Part shown: positions 46,080 through 56,458 of the stretch, in pieces
Position numbering within the stretch: position 1 is the stretch's first letter
Layout of the letters: the number at the start of each line of letters is the position of its first letter
From: Clostridia bacterium
GTDB lineage: Bacteria > Bacillota > Clostridia > Oscillospirales > Acutalibacteraceae
Reading direction: 5' to 3'
DNA: 64,000 nt
NCBI GenBank assembly: GCA_017466365.1
Contig: JAFTUG010000009.1
Coordinates: forward strand, 62,001 to 126,000
Notes under the pieces: generated by a model
Seen by the model: only the letters and a program-made list of their open reading frames with translations
Database searches by the model: none
What the model was told of the DNA's origin: nothing
Program-made: the position numbers and the translations under genes

Positions 46080-47714
46080 GTGGCTATTGAATTAATAAAA
46101 CAAAAAGCAAATATAAACCTAGAATCAGAGCAAGACGAACTAAATTTTAAACAGGCTCTAAAGGGTGAAAAGGGAGATAGCGGCTTTTCTCCTATTGTAG
46201 AAGTGATTGAGGCAGAAGAAGGACACAATGTTGTTATTACAGACAATGAAGGGGTAAAAACCTTTTTTGTTAAAGACGGTGAAAGCGGCACAACTCTAAC
46301 AAGTGGAGATAATACAGTAGTAGAAGATAATGCTATTAATGTTTATACAAATACTGGCTATATAATTAGTGATAATGATATTAGATTATAGCCAATATAT
46401 GATAATGGAACTTCTGGAACTAATAAATTAGTTTATACAGATAATGAAGTAATGGTTATATATAATGGCGGTATATATATCAAAAGAAGTGAAAACGGCA
46501 TTGATTTTGAAAATATTAGATTGCCATTTAGTTGTAAATCTATGTTTTATAATCCAATTAGCAAAAAGATTTATGGATTATGTGTTAATAGTTACTTTAT
46601 ATATAGCGAAGATGACGGATTAACTTGGCAATTAAAACAACATAACATTGCTGGCGGTGCTGACTATATATGCAGAGCGCAAGCACATATCGGGGGCTTT
46701 GCATTAATAAATAAAACCTCTAAAAAGTTATATGGGTTAACTGAAAACTTTGTTTAGAGTGGTGGGGCAATAACAAGCACTATTGTTCCAGAGTTTTTAA
46801 CACAGTTTGCTCAACACCAGTTTATTTGGTGCAATACCGCAGGCACTTTTAAATATGGCGCAGGAAGTCAAGAGGGTAATTTTGCTTCTCTTACTCTTAC
46901 TGGATTTGAAAGGGTTAGTTGTTTAGTGAATATTGAAGGTTATCCAATAGTAGGTTTAAGTAATAGCCAAAGGATTTTTAGATTAAAGAATTTTAGCGGT
47001 GTTACTGATAATGAATGGGTTGAATATACCTTACCGCAAACTTGCTCTGTTTATGACATTACTTTTAATCCATACGATAAAACATATTACATACTTACTA
47101 ATGTTAATACTTATTTTAAAACTAAAGATTTTATTGAATATGAAAGTATAGATGCAGACGGATTAAGAGGTAAAGATGCAGAATTTACTTTAATGGGTAT
47201 TCAAGCAACAGTAGAGAATGAGCCAAACAAGCTGCTTTTAGCGCCAACTAGAACAAAGTTAGAAAATAAAGCGCAAGAATGGGATAGAGCGCTAGATAAA
47301 AGTAGATGGGTTGGCAATGGATTAGAACTGGTTGGAGAATAGATTAATGTAAAACCAGCAAGCGAAACTATAAAAGTTACTGCAAGTGGAATTTAGCTAG
47401 GAATAGTAGATGAATACCATATAACCGAAAATATGCTAAAAGCTATTTATTTATCGCTTGCTGACTTGTGGGTTAGCTTTAATCCAACGGATATGGAAAC
47501 TTGGTTTTGGGAAAGCGGATTCCCAGTAGATGATAGTTTTATAGCACATAAATTTATATTTAGTGAAGCAGGAACTTTTTATGAATAGTTAAATTGGGAA
47601 ATTGAATATACGGTAGAGCAATACGAATATGGTTATATGTTTGTTGATGCTACTAACAATATTACTGAATATGTGAAATTAGGAAACCTATCTAGTCTTT
47701 TAAATAAGGGGTGA
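46080..47714 (+). CDS. Tail fibre / receptor-binding-like protein, five TAG codons
   Basis: 544 residues with TAG as Gln. The N-terminus has LKGEKGDSGFSP and VKTFFVKDGES, typical of phage tail fibres. The middle contains beta-propeller/BNR-like segments (YSEDDGLTWQL, SRIFRLKNFSG-type) and the C-terminal 120 residues form a separate domain. TAGs at 46389, 46755, 47340, 47394 and 47586. The start is GTG at 46080 behind GAGGTG. It likely recognises a host surface glycan; this is inferred. Standard decoding would yield five fragments. Confidence 0.75.
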
Positions 47715-47719
47715 TTATA

Positions 47720-47893
47720 TTGTTAAATCCAGATAATATTTACAGAATGAAAGATAATAGCTTGATAGCTATATACAACATTATTAAGGACAGATTAGAA
47801 ACAGAAGAATTAAAGCCTAGTGTAGAAGCAATATTTATTGTTAATCTTGATATTCTAAAGTTAGAAATAGATAGAAGGGGGCTAAATGTGTGA
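47720..47893 (+). CDS. Small phage protein before the portal gene
   Basis: 57 residues from a TTG at 47720 with AAGGGG 9 bases upstream. Two helices, charged, no TAG. Its TGA overlaps the GTG start of the portal gene. Unknown. Confidence 0.5.
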   Translation: MLNPDNIYRMKDNSLIAIYNIIKDRLETEELKPSVEAIFIVNLDILKLEIDRRGLNV

Positions 47894-49212
47894 TTTATTT
47901 ATCTAAAGAAACAGAATTAACAACAGAACTGTTACAAAAACTAATTAACAAGTTTACTGTTGAGAACTTACCCAGATTAAAGAAGTGGGAAAACTACTAT
48001 AAAGGCAGACACGCAATATTAAATAAGAGTTATAAAGACAGTAGCAAGGAATGTAACCATATTGTAACAAACTACTGCAAGATTATTACTGATACCTATA
48101 GCGGCTATATTTGCGGCAAGCCTGTTACATATACCAGCAACAATGATATTGAAGATGTGCAAGAAGTAATTAACTATAACGATAGCAATGCAGAGGATAT
48201 GTAGTTTTTAACTAATGCTCTTGTTTATGGTGTTAGCTATGAGTTGAAATGGCTAGATAGATATGCGCAAGTGCGTTATTCACAAGTTAACCCTACTTCT
48301 GGCTTTGCTATTTATGATAACACATTAGATTGTGAATTGCTTTATTTTGTGCGCTGGTATAAGGAAAACACACTAGATGAAAGCAACGATTATATTATTG
48401 AAGTATATAGCGCTTTTGAAAAGATTAGATACAGAAGCGCAGGACTAGGCGGCGCACTTACACACATTGATAATGAACAACACTATTTTAAAGATGTTCC
48501 AGTTAGTGTGTTTTATCTTAATGAGAATGAGGAAAATATTTTTAACTCTATTATCACTCTTAACGATGCTTACAATGAATTACAAAGTAGTGAAATTGAT
48601 GATTTTAATGCTTGGGTTGATGCCTATTTAGTGTTAAAAGGGGTTGATGCGGAAACAGACGATATAGCCGCAATGAAAGAGAATAGAGTGTTAGTATTGC
48701 CTAGTGATGCAAGCGCAGAATGGTTAACCAAAAATGCTAATGATACACAGATTGTTAATATGCTTGACAATATTAAAAAGAATATTTTTAAAGTTACCGC
48801 TTGCCCAGATATGGCAGACGAGAATTTTTTAGCGCAGAGTGGAACGGCGCTAGCCTATAAATTAGTAGGATTTGAAAATGTAGCTAGCGGCATTGTAGCA
48901 AGATTTACAAAGGCTTTACAAAGAAGAATTGAACTAATTTGCAATGTGCTAAACCTTAAAGCAAGTGAGGCAGTATGGAGAGATATTAATATTAATTTTG
49001 TTAGAAACCTACCAGTTAATATTACTGAAACTATCCAGTTAGTTAATAACCTTAAAGGCTCTGTTTCAGATGCTACATTAATTAGCCAGTTACCATTTAT
49101 TGATGATGTTAACGCAGAATTAGAAGCACTCCAGAAGCAGAAACAAGATAACATTGCGCTTTACTCCTTCGGCTCTCCTGCTTCTGGCGCAGAAGATGAA
49201 GAAGAAGCCTAA
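47890..49212 (+). CDS. Portal protein (SPP1 gp6-like), one TAG codon
   Basis: 440 residues with TAG as Gln. RLKKWENYYKGRHAIL, NHIVTNYCKIITDTYSGYICGKPV, the stem-region helices and FGSPASGAEDEEEA at the acidic C-terminus are typical of SPP1-type portals. TAG at 48202-48204 (AEDM-Q-FLTNALVYG) interrupts residue 105. The start is GTG at 47890 after AAGGGGG. It forms the dodecameric DNA entry ring. Confidence 0.9.
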
Positions 49213-49287
49213 AAACTGGGGCAGAAATTATTAAAGTGGTTATATACAATTTCTACTTATAATAGAACGGCGCAGGAGTGATTAAAA

Positions 49288-50070
49288 ATGAGTAATAATT
49301 ATTGGGCTGAACGAATGGCAAAAGCGCAAGATAAGATAACATAGAAACATATAGAAGATGTTGAAAAACAGTTATCTAAATACTATTCAACAGCTATGAA
49401 GCGCACTATAGCAGACTTTGAAGCAACCTACGATAAGTTACTAGCAACTGTAGCTGACGGTGTAGAGCCTACTCCAGCGGATTTATACAAGCTGGATAGA
49501 TACTGGGAACTGCAAGCACAGTTAAAAACAGAACTAGAAAAACTGGGAGAAAGACAAGTAAAGTTATTTAGTGATGCTTTTGAGGAATAGTTTTTTGATA
49601 TATATAACTCTATTTCTATTCCTTCTGCAACGGCATATAGCACTATTGATAAAGGAATAGCGCAACAGATGATTAATCAAATATGGGTTGCAGACGGAAA
49701 GAACTTTAGTTAGAGAATATGGGGCAACACAGAAAAGTTAATAGAAACTCTTAACGAGGAATTAATAAATTGTGTTGCTACTGGAAGAAATACAAACGAA
49801 TTAAAACAACTGCTACAAGAAAGATTTAATGTTAGTTACTCTAACGCAGATAGCATAGTTAGAACTGAAACGGCGCATATACAGACACAAGCGGCTAAAC
49901 AAAGATATACCGATTACGGAATACAAGAGGTTGAAGTGTGGGCTGATGAAGATGAGCGCAGATGTGAAGTGTGCGGCAAACTTCACTAGAAGCGATACCC
50001 AGTAGGCGCAAATATGCCTATACCGGCGCACCCTAGATGCCGTTGCGCTATTATTCCGGTAGTAGATTGA
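49288..50070 (+). CDS. Head morphogenesis protein (SPP1 gp7 / Mu F-like), four TAG codons
   Basis: 260 residues with TAG as Gln. Characteristic block at the C-terminus: VRTETAHIQTQAAKQRY, EVWADEDERRCEVCGKLH-Q-KRYPVG and HPRCRCAIIPV. GKNFS-Q-RIWGNTEKL is also restored. TAGs at 49342, 49588, 49711 and 49987. A minor capsid protein involved in head assembly and DNA entry. GGAGTG precedes the ATG. Confidence 0.9.
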
Positions 50071-50185
50071 TTTAATAAATAGCGAGCCTTTTTTACTTGG
50101 GGTTAGGCTCTAATAAAAGAAACAACAAAATTTTGAAGGGGCGGCTAGATGATTCTAACTGCAACTTATTTAGGAGAGTATAGAA

Positions 50186-50752
50186 ATGACAGAACAAACA
50201 ATTAACACTAGTGTTGAAACAGAAGCAGTAGAAACAACTGCAACAGAAGAAGTAAAAACCTACACACAAGATGAAGTATTAGCGCTTTTATAGAGTGAAA
50301 CAGATAAAAGAGTATCACAGGCGCTAAAGACACAACAAAAGAAATACGAAAAACAGCTATCTTTATCAAAACTTGACGGAGATGAAAGAGCAAAGGCAGA
50401 AAAGGATAACCGCATAGCAGAACTAGAGGAACAGTTAGCGGCTTTTCAGATAGAGCGCAACAGAAGCGAATTAAAAAGTGTTTTAGGCTCTAGAGGTTTG
50501 AGCGCTGAATTTGCTGATATTATCGCAATTAATGATGATATTGAGGCTTCGCAAGCAAACATTGATAAATTAGACAAGCTGTTTAAAGCGGCGGTTAAAG
50601 CAGAGGTAGAGAAAAGGCTAGCAGGAAGTGCGCCAAAAGGAAACACTACCAGCGCCGCAGAAATTACAAAAGATACTGCTAAAAAAATGAGTTTAGCAGA
50701 ACTACAAGAACTGGAAAGAACAAACCCAGAACTATTTAACAAATTATTTTAA
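50186..50752 (+). CDS. Capsid scaffolding protein (DUF4355-like), one TAG codon
   Basis: 188 residues with TAG as Gln. TYTQDEVLALL-Q-SETDKRVSQALKTQQKKYEK followed by a long coiled coil and an Ala/Lys C-terminus; matches DUF4355 scaffolds. TAG at 50291-50293 falls early (residue 36). It lies directly before the major capsid gene, as is usual. TAGGAGAG precedes the ATG. Confidence 0.88.
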
Positions 50753-50769
50753 TTAGGAGGCTTTTTATA

Positions 50770-51540
50770 ATGGCTAATACAGTTTATTCAAATAAAATTA
50801 TTGAAGCAAAAGCAAAGGATTTACTTACAACTGCGGTTAATACTCGTTCACTTATGACTATTGATAATGAGTTAGCACAGGGCGCAGGAATGACAAAAAC
50901 AGTTAATGTTTACACATATAGCGGAACTGCTGAAGAAGTAGAAGCAGGACAGGGCAACACTAACAGAGGCTCTATTAAATATGTTCCTACTGATTACACA
51001 GTAAAAATGGTACAGTAGGCTTTTGATTATCAAGATGAGGATTTTATGAAAGATAATACTATCGTTGATAATATGATTAAGGGCGCTAATCAAGTAATGG
51101 TTAATAAAATGACTGCTGATTTTATCGCAGAGTGCGCAAAGGCTACACTTTCACATACTTTTACTGCTTTTGGTTATGAGGCTATTGTTGACGGTATCGC
51201 AAAGTTAAACCTTGAAGATGAAAGCAAGTTATTTGTAGTTATTCCTAATGCTTGGAAAGCTGATTTAAGAAAAGATGAAGATTACAAGAGCGCAAGAATG
51301 GGCGAAGTTATCTATAACGGATAGGTTGGCACAATTTGCGGTATTCCTGTAATTGCTACTAATGCTCTTACCGATGCGGCTTATGTAATGAGCGCAGAAG
51401 CAGTTAAACTCTTTATGAAGAAAGATGTAGAAGTAGAACAGGATAGAGATGCAGACACAAGAACTAATAGTGTTTACCTTCGTACTGCATATCTTGTAGC
51501 ACTTGTAGATAATACAAAGATTTGCAAACTTTCACAGTAA
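50770..51540 (+). CDS. Major capsid protein, two TAG codons
   Basis: 256 residues with TAG as Gln; a small HK97-fold capsid protein (AKAKDLLTTAVNTRSLMTID, YTVKMVQ-Q-AFDYQDEDF, LFVVIPNAWKADLRKD, YNG-Q-VGTICGIPVIAT). TAGs at 51016 and 51322. Even the most abundant virion protein cannot be completed with the standard code. TTAGGAGG precedes the ATG. Confidence 0.88.
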
Positions 51541-51553
51541 TTAAACCTATAAA

Positions 51554-51578
51554 GGGAGTAGGGCTAACTCCTACTCCC
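51554..51578 (+). terminator. Hairpin after the major capsid gene
   Basis: GGGAGTAGG / CCTACTCCC, 9 bp, 7-base loop. No clear T-run follows, so it may stabilise or partly terminate the capsid mRNA. Confidence 0.55.
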
Positions 51579-51601
51579 CTATATATATAGGGGGTTAAAC
51601 A

Positions 51602-51895
51602 ATGATTGATGAACTAAAGGTATATTTAGGAGAAACCGCAGATAACTTTACAGATGCGCAAATAGGGCTAGCTTTAAAGTTTGCATTAGCAGAAATTGAA
51701 GCATACACTAAACGCACTCTAGATTATGAGTTAGAGGTTGCGGCACTCCAGATAGCAAAGATTAAGCTATTAAGACTTGACACAGAAGGGTTAGCCGCTA
51801 CTGGATTTAATGGAGTTAGTGAAACATACATAGACGGTTACCCAGACGAGATTAAGGCGCTACTAAACAGAAAGCGCAAGATTAAGGTGGTGTAA
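51602..51895 (+). CDS. Head-tail connector (gp6-like)
   Basis: 97 residues, mainly helical: MIDELKVYLGETADNFTDAQIGLALKFALAEIEAYTKRTLD and a region with YPDEIKALLNRKRKIKVV. Matches Phage_connect_1/gp6-like adaptors. No TAG. The gene is followed 2 bases later by the next head-closure gene. Confidence 0.78.
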   Translation: MIDELKVYLGETADNFTDAQIGLALKFALAEIEAYTKRTLDYELEVAALQIAKIKLLRLDTEGLAATGFNGVSETYIDGYPDEIKALLNRKRKIKVV

Positions 51896-51897
51896 TA

Positions 51898-52188
51898 ATG
51901 ATTAACGCAGATATGCGCACTTATGATTATTACACCTATAGCGGCTTTAATGAATATGCAGAGCCGCAGTTATCAGAAGAAGTGCAAGGCTCTATTAAAA
52001 TTGCAATTTATACAACTTCTCAAAATGTAACAGATAATATCAACTATAGAGATGCTAACTATATAGGATTAACCAGAGCAAGCGCAGTAGATGATAGTTA
52101 TGTTATTCAGTACGGAGAAGAAAAACTAAAAGTTCTCTATATCCAGTCAAAAGGCAGATTTAAACAGGTATTCTTTAAAAAGATATGA
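51898..52188 (+). CDS. Head closure / head-tail joining protein
   Basis: 96 residues, beta-rich (IKIAIYTTSQNVTDNINYRDANYIGLTRA ... EEKLKVLYIQSKGRFKQVFF). Position between gp6-like and gp10-like genes and the fold pattern suggest a head-tail stopper. No TAG. Its TGA overlaps the next ATG. Confidence 0.7.
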   Translation: MINADMRTYDYYTYSGFNEYAEPQLSEEVQGSIKIAIYTTSQNVTDNINYRDANYIGLTRASAVDDSYVIQYGEEKLKVLYIQSKGRFKQVFFKKI

Positions 52189-52676
52189 GTATTTAGCTAG
52201 AAGGATTAGAGGATATTTTAGCAAGTATAGAGCAAGTAGCAGACACTTCAAATTTAGATGATGCGCTAGGCAAGGCTTGTGCAATGGTAGAAAGAAGCGC
52301 AAAACAGAAAGCGCCAAAAGGTGAAGGAACATTAAGGCGCAGTATTACAAGCAAAGTAGAAGATAATCAAGGAATAGTTTTTACTCCGTTATTTTATGCG
52401 CCCTATGTTGAATACGGAACAGGCATTTATGCAGAGGACGGCAAGGGGCGGCAAAATGTGCCGTGGGTATATGTTGAAGGCTCAACTAAAGAAAGTAGCA
52501 GTAGTAAAACATACACCGAACAAGAAGCAGAGGCGGCAGTAGAATATTTACGCAGTAAAGGGCTAGAAGCATATAAAAGCTATGGTAGAAAGCCAGAGCC
52601 TTTTATGCGCCCTGCGCTATATGAAAACAGAGAAAAAATATTAGAACTTATTAAGGGGGAATTGTTAAATGATTGA
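52185..52676 (+). CDS. HK97 gp10-like tail component, TAG as fourth codon
   Basis: 163 residues with TAG as Gln. AKQKAPKGEGTLRRSITSKVED, PYVEYGTGIYA and GRKPEPFMRPALYENRE are the HK97-gp10 family blocks. TAG at 52194-52196 is the fourth codon, so standard translation gives a tripeptide. Start overlaps the previous stop (ATGA). Confidence 0.85.
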
Positions 52677-53013
52677 TTATACCCCTAATTTAGTAGCAAC
52701 ATTACAGACAATATTACCTACACACTATGAAATGGTATTAACAAGCAAGACGGCTACACCGTGTATAAGCTATATGGAGCTAAACAACAATATGACGGAA
52801 ACAGGAGATACACTAGGATATAGCCGCATTACATACTAGGTTAAAGTGTGGGGAAACGATATTAAAACAGTTACTAAATATGCTCTAGAGGTTGATAAGG
52901 CATTAAAACAACTGGGATTTAAAAGAATATCCAGCGGAGAAATGCACGATAACCAGAGTACAATTATTCAGAAAATACTAACCTATGAAGCATTGGCTTT
53001 AGAAAATTATTAA
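52669..53013 (+). CDS. Tail completion/terminator protein, one TAG codon
   Basis: 114 residues with TAG as Gln. NLVATLQTILPTHYEMVL, SRITY-Q-VKVWGNDIKTV and the helix VDKALKQLGFKRI match DUF3168-like tail terminators. TAG at 52837-52839. It overlaps the preceding gene by 8 bases. Confidence 0.75.
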
Positions 53014-53030
53014 TATAGGGGGCTTTTATA

Positions 53031-53420
53031 ATGGCAGTTATTAGTAAAGGTATTACTTTATCATACAAGGAAAGCACAGGTAGCACTTTTGTAGAACTTG
53101 AAAACCTACAGGAGATTCCAGAGTTAGGCGGAGATACAGAGGCTATTGAAATTACCACTTTAGCAGATGCCGCACATATGTATACAGACGGCATTAAAAA
53201 CTATGGTGATAGCCTAACATTTAAATTCCTTTATGAAAAAGAATAGTTTAGCACACTTAACGCACTTGCAGATAGTGTTGAATGGAAGGTAGAACTACCA
53301 GACGGCGCTACTTGCACCTTCGGCGGCACTTGCTCTGCTAAACTTGACGGAGTAGGAGTTAATGCGGCTCTTACTTATACATTAGCAGTTAAGCCTAATT
53401 CAGAGATGAAATGGGCATAA
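53031..53420 (+). CDS. Major tail tube protein, one TAG codon
   Basis: 129 residues with TAG as Gln. VISKGITLSYKESTGSTFVELENLQEIPELGGDTEAIEITTLADAAHMYTDG is typical of tail tube proteins of this phage type, ending with the beta strand LTYTLAVKPNSEM. TAG at 53244-53246 (LYEKE-Q-FSTLNAL). GGGGGC precedes the ATG. Confidence 0.85.
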
Positions 53421-53440
53421 CATAACCCATTAATGGGAGT

Positions 53441-53462
53441 AGTGGAGAGTATTCTCTCCACT
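53441..53462 (+). terminator. Hairpin after the tail tube gene
   Basis: AGTGGAGAG-TATT-CTCTCCACT, 9 bp; a small CCCATTAATGGG palindrome stands just before it. No T-run. Confidence 0.5.
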
Positions 53463-53501
53463 CTCCACTACAAATTTATATAAATCAAGGAGAGATTAAA
53501 A

Positions 53502-53837
53502 ATGATGTATGTTGACTTTTCAGCAGGTAATAAAGAATACAAATTAAGATTAAATACAAGAAACATTGTTACACTTGAAAAATAGTTAGGTTGTAATCCT
53601 TTAGCGCTTTTCGGTGACGGCTCTACAATGCCAACAGTAACAGAAATGGTTAATGTATTGTATTGTGCGCTCCAGCCACTTAATCACGGAATAACATTAA
53701 ATGATGCTTATGATATTTTTGATGCTTATTTAGCAGACGGTAACGGCGCAACAGACTTTATTACAGTAATTTTAGATATTTACAAAGTATCAGGACTTAT
53801 TAGAAATGAAGTTAAGGAAGAAACCGAAAAAAACTAA
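53502..53837 (+). CDS. Tail assembly chaperone G-type, one TAG codon
   Basis: 111 residues with TAG as Gln. YKLRLNTRNIVTLEK-Q-LGCNPLALFGDG and YCALQPLNHGITLNDAYDIFDAYL match the DUF6096-type chaperone found before the tape measure gene. TAG at 53583-53585. The end of the gene (GAA AAA AAC TAA) is a -1 slippery site that fuses it to the next frame. AAGGAGAG precedes the ATG. Confidence 0.85.
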
Positions 53838-53862
53838 TTAAAGGAGAGGCTAGCCCTTCTCC
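53828..53862 (+). promoter_or_regulatory. Programmed -1 ribosomal frameshift signal
   Basis: A AAA AAC (53828-53834) lies in the correct phase at the end of the G-type frame; after 8 bases a stem GGAGA-GG / CC-TCTCC (53843-53862, one bulge) follows. Slippage moves translation into the -1 frame, which is open from 53834 to 54238. Confidence 0.88.
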
Positions 53863-54238
53863 ATTCTTATTTAGTGATTATTTGTATAAATGGTTAGAAA
53901 ATGCTCTGGATTATGGGATTAGTGAGGCTGACTTTTGGAATATGACACTAGCGGAACTGGAGCGCCTATTAGATAGCAAGCGCCGCACCCAGAAGCGGCA
54001 AGCACAAGAAAAGGCTACATTTGATTACATATTAGCAGATTTAATAGGGCGCAGTATATCTAGGTTATATAGCGCTAGTAATGAAATGCCAGATATAGCA
54101 ACAGTATATCCTACTCTATTTGACACTAAACAAATAGAAGAACAAAAGAGCATTAAAAAGGCTGAATTATCTGCGGCAAGGTTTAGACAGTTTGCAAATT
54201 CCTTTAATGCTAAAAGGGGGCAACAACTGAATGAATGA
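53834..54238 (+). CDS. Tail assembly chaperone T-type extension, made by -1 frameshift
   Basis: 134 residues added after the frameshift: LIKGEASPSPFLFSDYLYKWLENALDYGISEADFWNMTLAEL and a basic helix (RRTQKRQAQEKATFDY). This matches the second half of Siphovirus tail chaperones (GT proteins). The fusion is about 245 residues. No ribosome binding site exists for independent translation (only a TTG at 53882). No TAG. Its end overlaps the tape measure start. Confidence 0.85.
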   Translation, partial: LIKGEASPSPFLFSDYLYKWLENALDYGISEADFWNMTLAELERLLDSKRRTQKRQAQEKATFDYILADLIGRSISRLYSASNEMPDIATVYPTLFDTKQIEEQKSIKKAELSAARFRQFANSFNAKRGQQLNE

Positions 54239-56072
54239 GCAATTAAAAATTATAATTTCGGCTGAAATAGACAAATTAAAGAAAAATGTTGATGAAGCAA
54301 AGAGCAAGGTTGGCAGTTTTAAAGATGAAGTTAACAAGGCTTCAAAGAATGTAGATAAAGATTTTAAAGCGGCTGGAGAAGCAATAAACAACGGAATGAA
54401 AGTAGGGGCGGCGGCGCTTACTGGTGTTGCTACTGCTTTACTTGCTCTTGGCGAAAGTACAAAAGAATATAGAAACGAATAGGCAAAATTACAAACAGCT
54501 TTTGAAACCGCAGGCGCTAGCGCAGAAGTAGCAAAAGGAACATATAACGATTTATACAGAGTTCTTGGAGATACAGGACAGGCTACAGAAGCGGCGGCGC
54601 ACTTGGCGCAATTAACAACTAATGAGCAAGAGTTAAGCCAATGGACTAATATTTGTCAAGGTGTTTATGCTACTTTTGGCGCTTCTCTACCTATTGAAGG
54701 TTTAACCGAAGCGGCTAACGAAACTGCAAAAGTAGGACAAGTTACAGGCGGCTTGGCTGATGCTCTTAACTGGGCTGGTATTAGTGAAGATGCTTTTAAT
54801 GAAAAACTGGCGGCTTGCAACACAGAAGCAGAAAGAGAAGAATTAATTAGAGAAACCCTAAACGGAATTTATAGCGAAGCGGCGGCAAACTATGAAAAGA
54901 ATAACGCATAGATTCTGGCGCAGAATGAAGCACAAGAAAAATTAAACTCTGCTATGGCTACTCTGGGTGAAGCAACTGCGCCTATTATGACAATGCTAAC
55001 CAGTTTAGCAGGAGATGTATTAAGTGCATTAACACCTTATGTAAAGGATTTTGCGGATAACTATTTACCAGACATTCAAGAAGCATTAAAGACAGTAGCA
55101 GAGAAACTAGAAAGCGCTTTAACATTCTTAATGGAACATAAAGCTATTTTAGGGGTTATGGCTGGTATTATCGGAACTGTTGTTACTGCTATTGGCTTAT
55201 ATAATGCGGTTGCGGCGGTTAAGGCGGCAATGGATGCGGCACAAGTTACTACTTTAGGTGGTTTAATCGCAGTTCACGCAGCACACGCAGCGGCGGTTAT
55301 GGCTTCTCTAGCGCCTTATGTTGCTATAGTTGCGGCAATAGGGGCAGTTATCGCTATTATTGTTGTTTGCGTTAAGCATTGGGACGAGATAAAAGCAAAA
55401 GTTATAGAAGTTTGGAACGCAATGAAAGAAAAGATTTCAGAGGCTAAAGAAAAAATAGTAAACAAAATTACTGAATTAAAAGAAGGAATACAAAACAAAA
55501 TTAATTCAGTAAAAGAAAATATCAGCAATACCTTCAACAACATTAAAGAAGGTATGCAACAGAAAATCCAGAGCGCAAAAGAAAATGTATTAGGGGTATT
55601 TGATAAAATCAAAGACGGAATTAAGAAAAAAATAGAAAGCGCAAGAGATACCGTTAAAAATGTTATAGAGAAAATAAAAGGCTTTTTTAACTTTGAGTTT
55701 AAGTTACCGAAGTTGAAAACTCCTAAATTTGCTATTTCTCCTGTTGGCTGGAAAGTTGGAGATTTATTATAGGGTGTTATACCTAAATTAAGTGTTCAAT
55801 GGAACGCAAGAGGCGGTGTTTTTGACAAGCCTACTATTTTTGGATATGGTAATAGCCTACAAGGTATCGGAGAAAACGGCGCAGAGGCAGTAGTACCACT
55901 AGAAAACAATTTAGAATGGTTAGATAAACTGGCTACTATGTTAAATGATAGAATGGGCGGCGGCTCTCCAGTAGTGCTACAAGTAGATGGTAAAACATTC
56001 GCTCAAATTAGCTTTGATAGCATAAATCAATTCATAAAACAAACTGGCAACTTGCCAATACAACTAGTTTAA
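54231..56072 (+). CDS. Tail tape measure protein, three TAG codons
   Basis: 613 residues with TAG as Gln. N-terminal coiled coil (EIDKLKKNVDEAKSKVGSF), Ala-rich tape region (GDTGQATEAAAHLAQLTTNEQELSQWTNICQGVYATFG), a hydrophobic transmembrane-like part (about 300-390), amphipathic repeats (NKINSVKENISNTFNNIKEG), and a C-terminal end with GENGAEAVVPLEN. TAGs at 54480, 54909 and 55770. Its length suggests a fairly short siphovirus tail. Confidence 0.9.
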
Positions 56073-56088
56073 GGGGGTAGAGATTATA

Positions 56089-56445
56089 ATGAGTTACTTT
56101 AAAATTAATGGTGTTGATTATTCAACCTATGTTAGCGGCTTGAAGGTTGCTAAAAATCATATATATAATTCACAAACTAATGCGGCTGGAGATACAGTAG
56201 CGGATTATATCAACTCTAAAAGAGTGATAGAAGTTAATATTATTCCTGTTGATGCGGCGGCGCTCTCTACTCTATTAACAACTATTGATTAGTTTAATGT
56301 TACACTATCATTCCTTAATCCGCAGACAGGCGCAATAGAGGATAATATAGCTTGTATTATTCCCAGTAATGCTATTGAGTATTACACAATACAGGCAGAT
56401 AAAGTATTAACAAAAGCATTTAATTTAAGTTTTACGGAGTTATAA
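56089..56445 (+). CDS. Tail protein (DUF6711-like), one TAG codon
   Basis: 118 residues with TAG as Gln. FKINGVDYSTYVSGLKVAKNHIYNSQTNAAGDTVADYINSKR is the family start. TAG at 56290-56292 (TTID-Q-FNVTLSFLNP). AAGGGGG follows the previous stop. It is located between tape measure and the large tail protein, like distal tail proteins. Confidence 0.75.
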
Positions 56446-56458
56446 GGGGGTATTAGTA

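Noticed and set aside
53882-54238. Independent gene with a TTG start for the second tail chaperone
   Set aside because: No ribosome binding site; the -1 frameshift signal explains its expression and extends the conserved region upstream.
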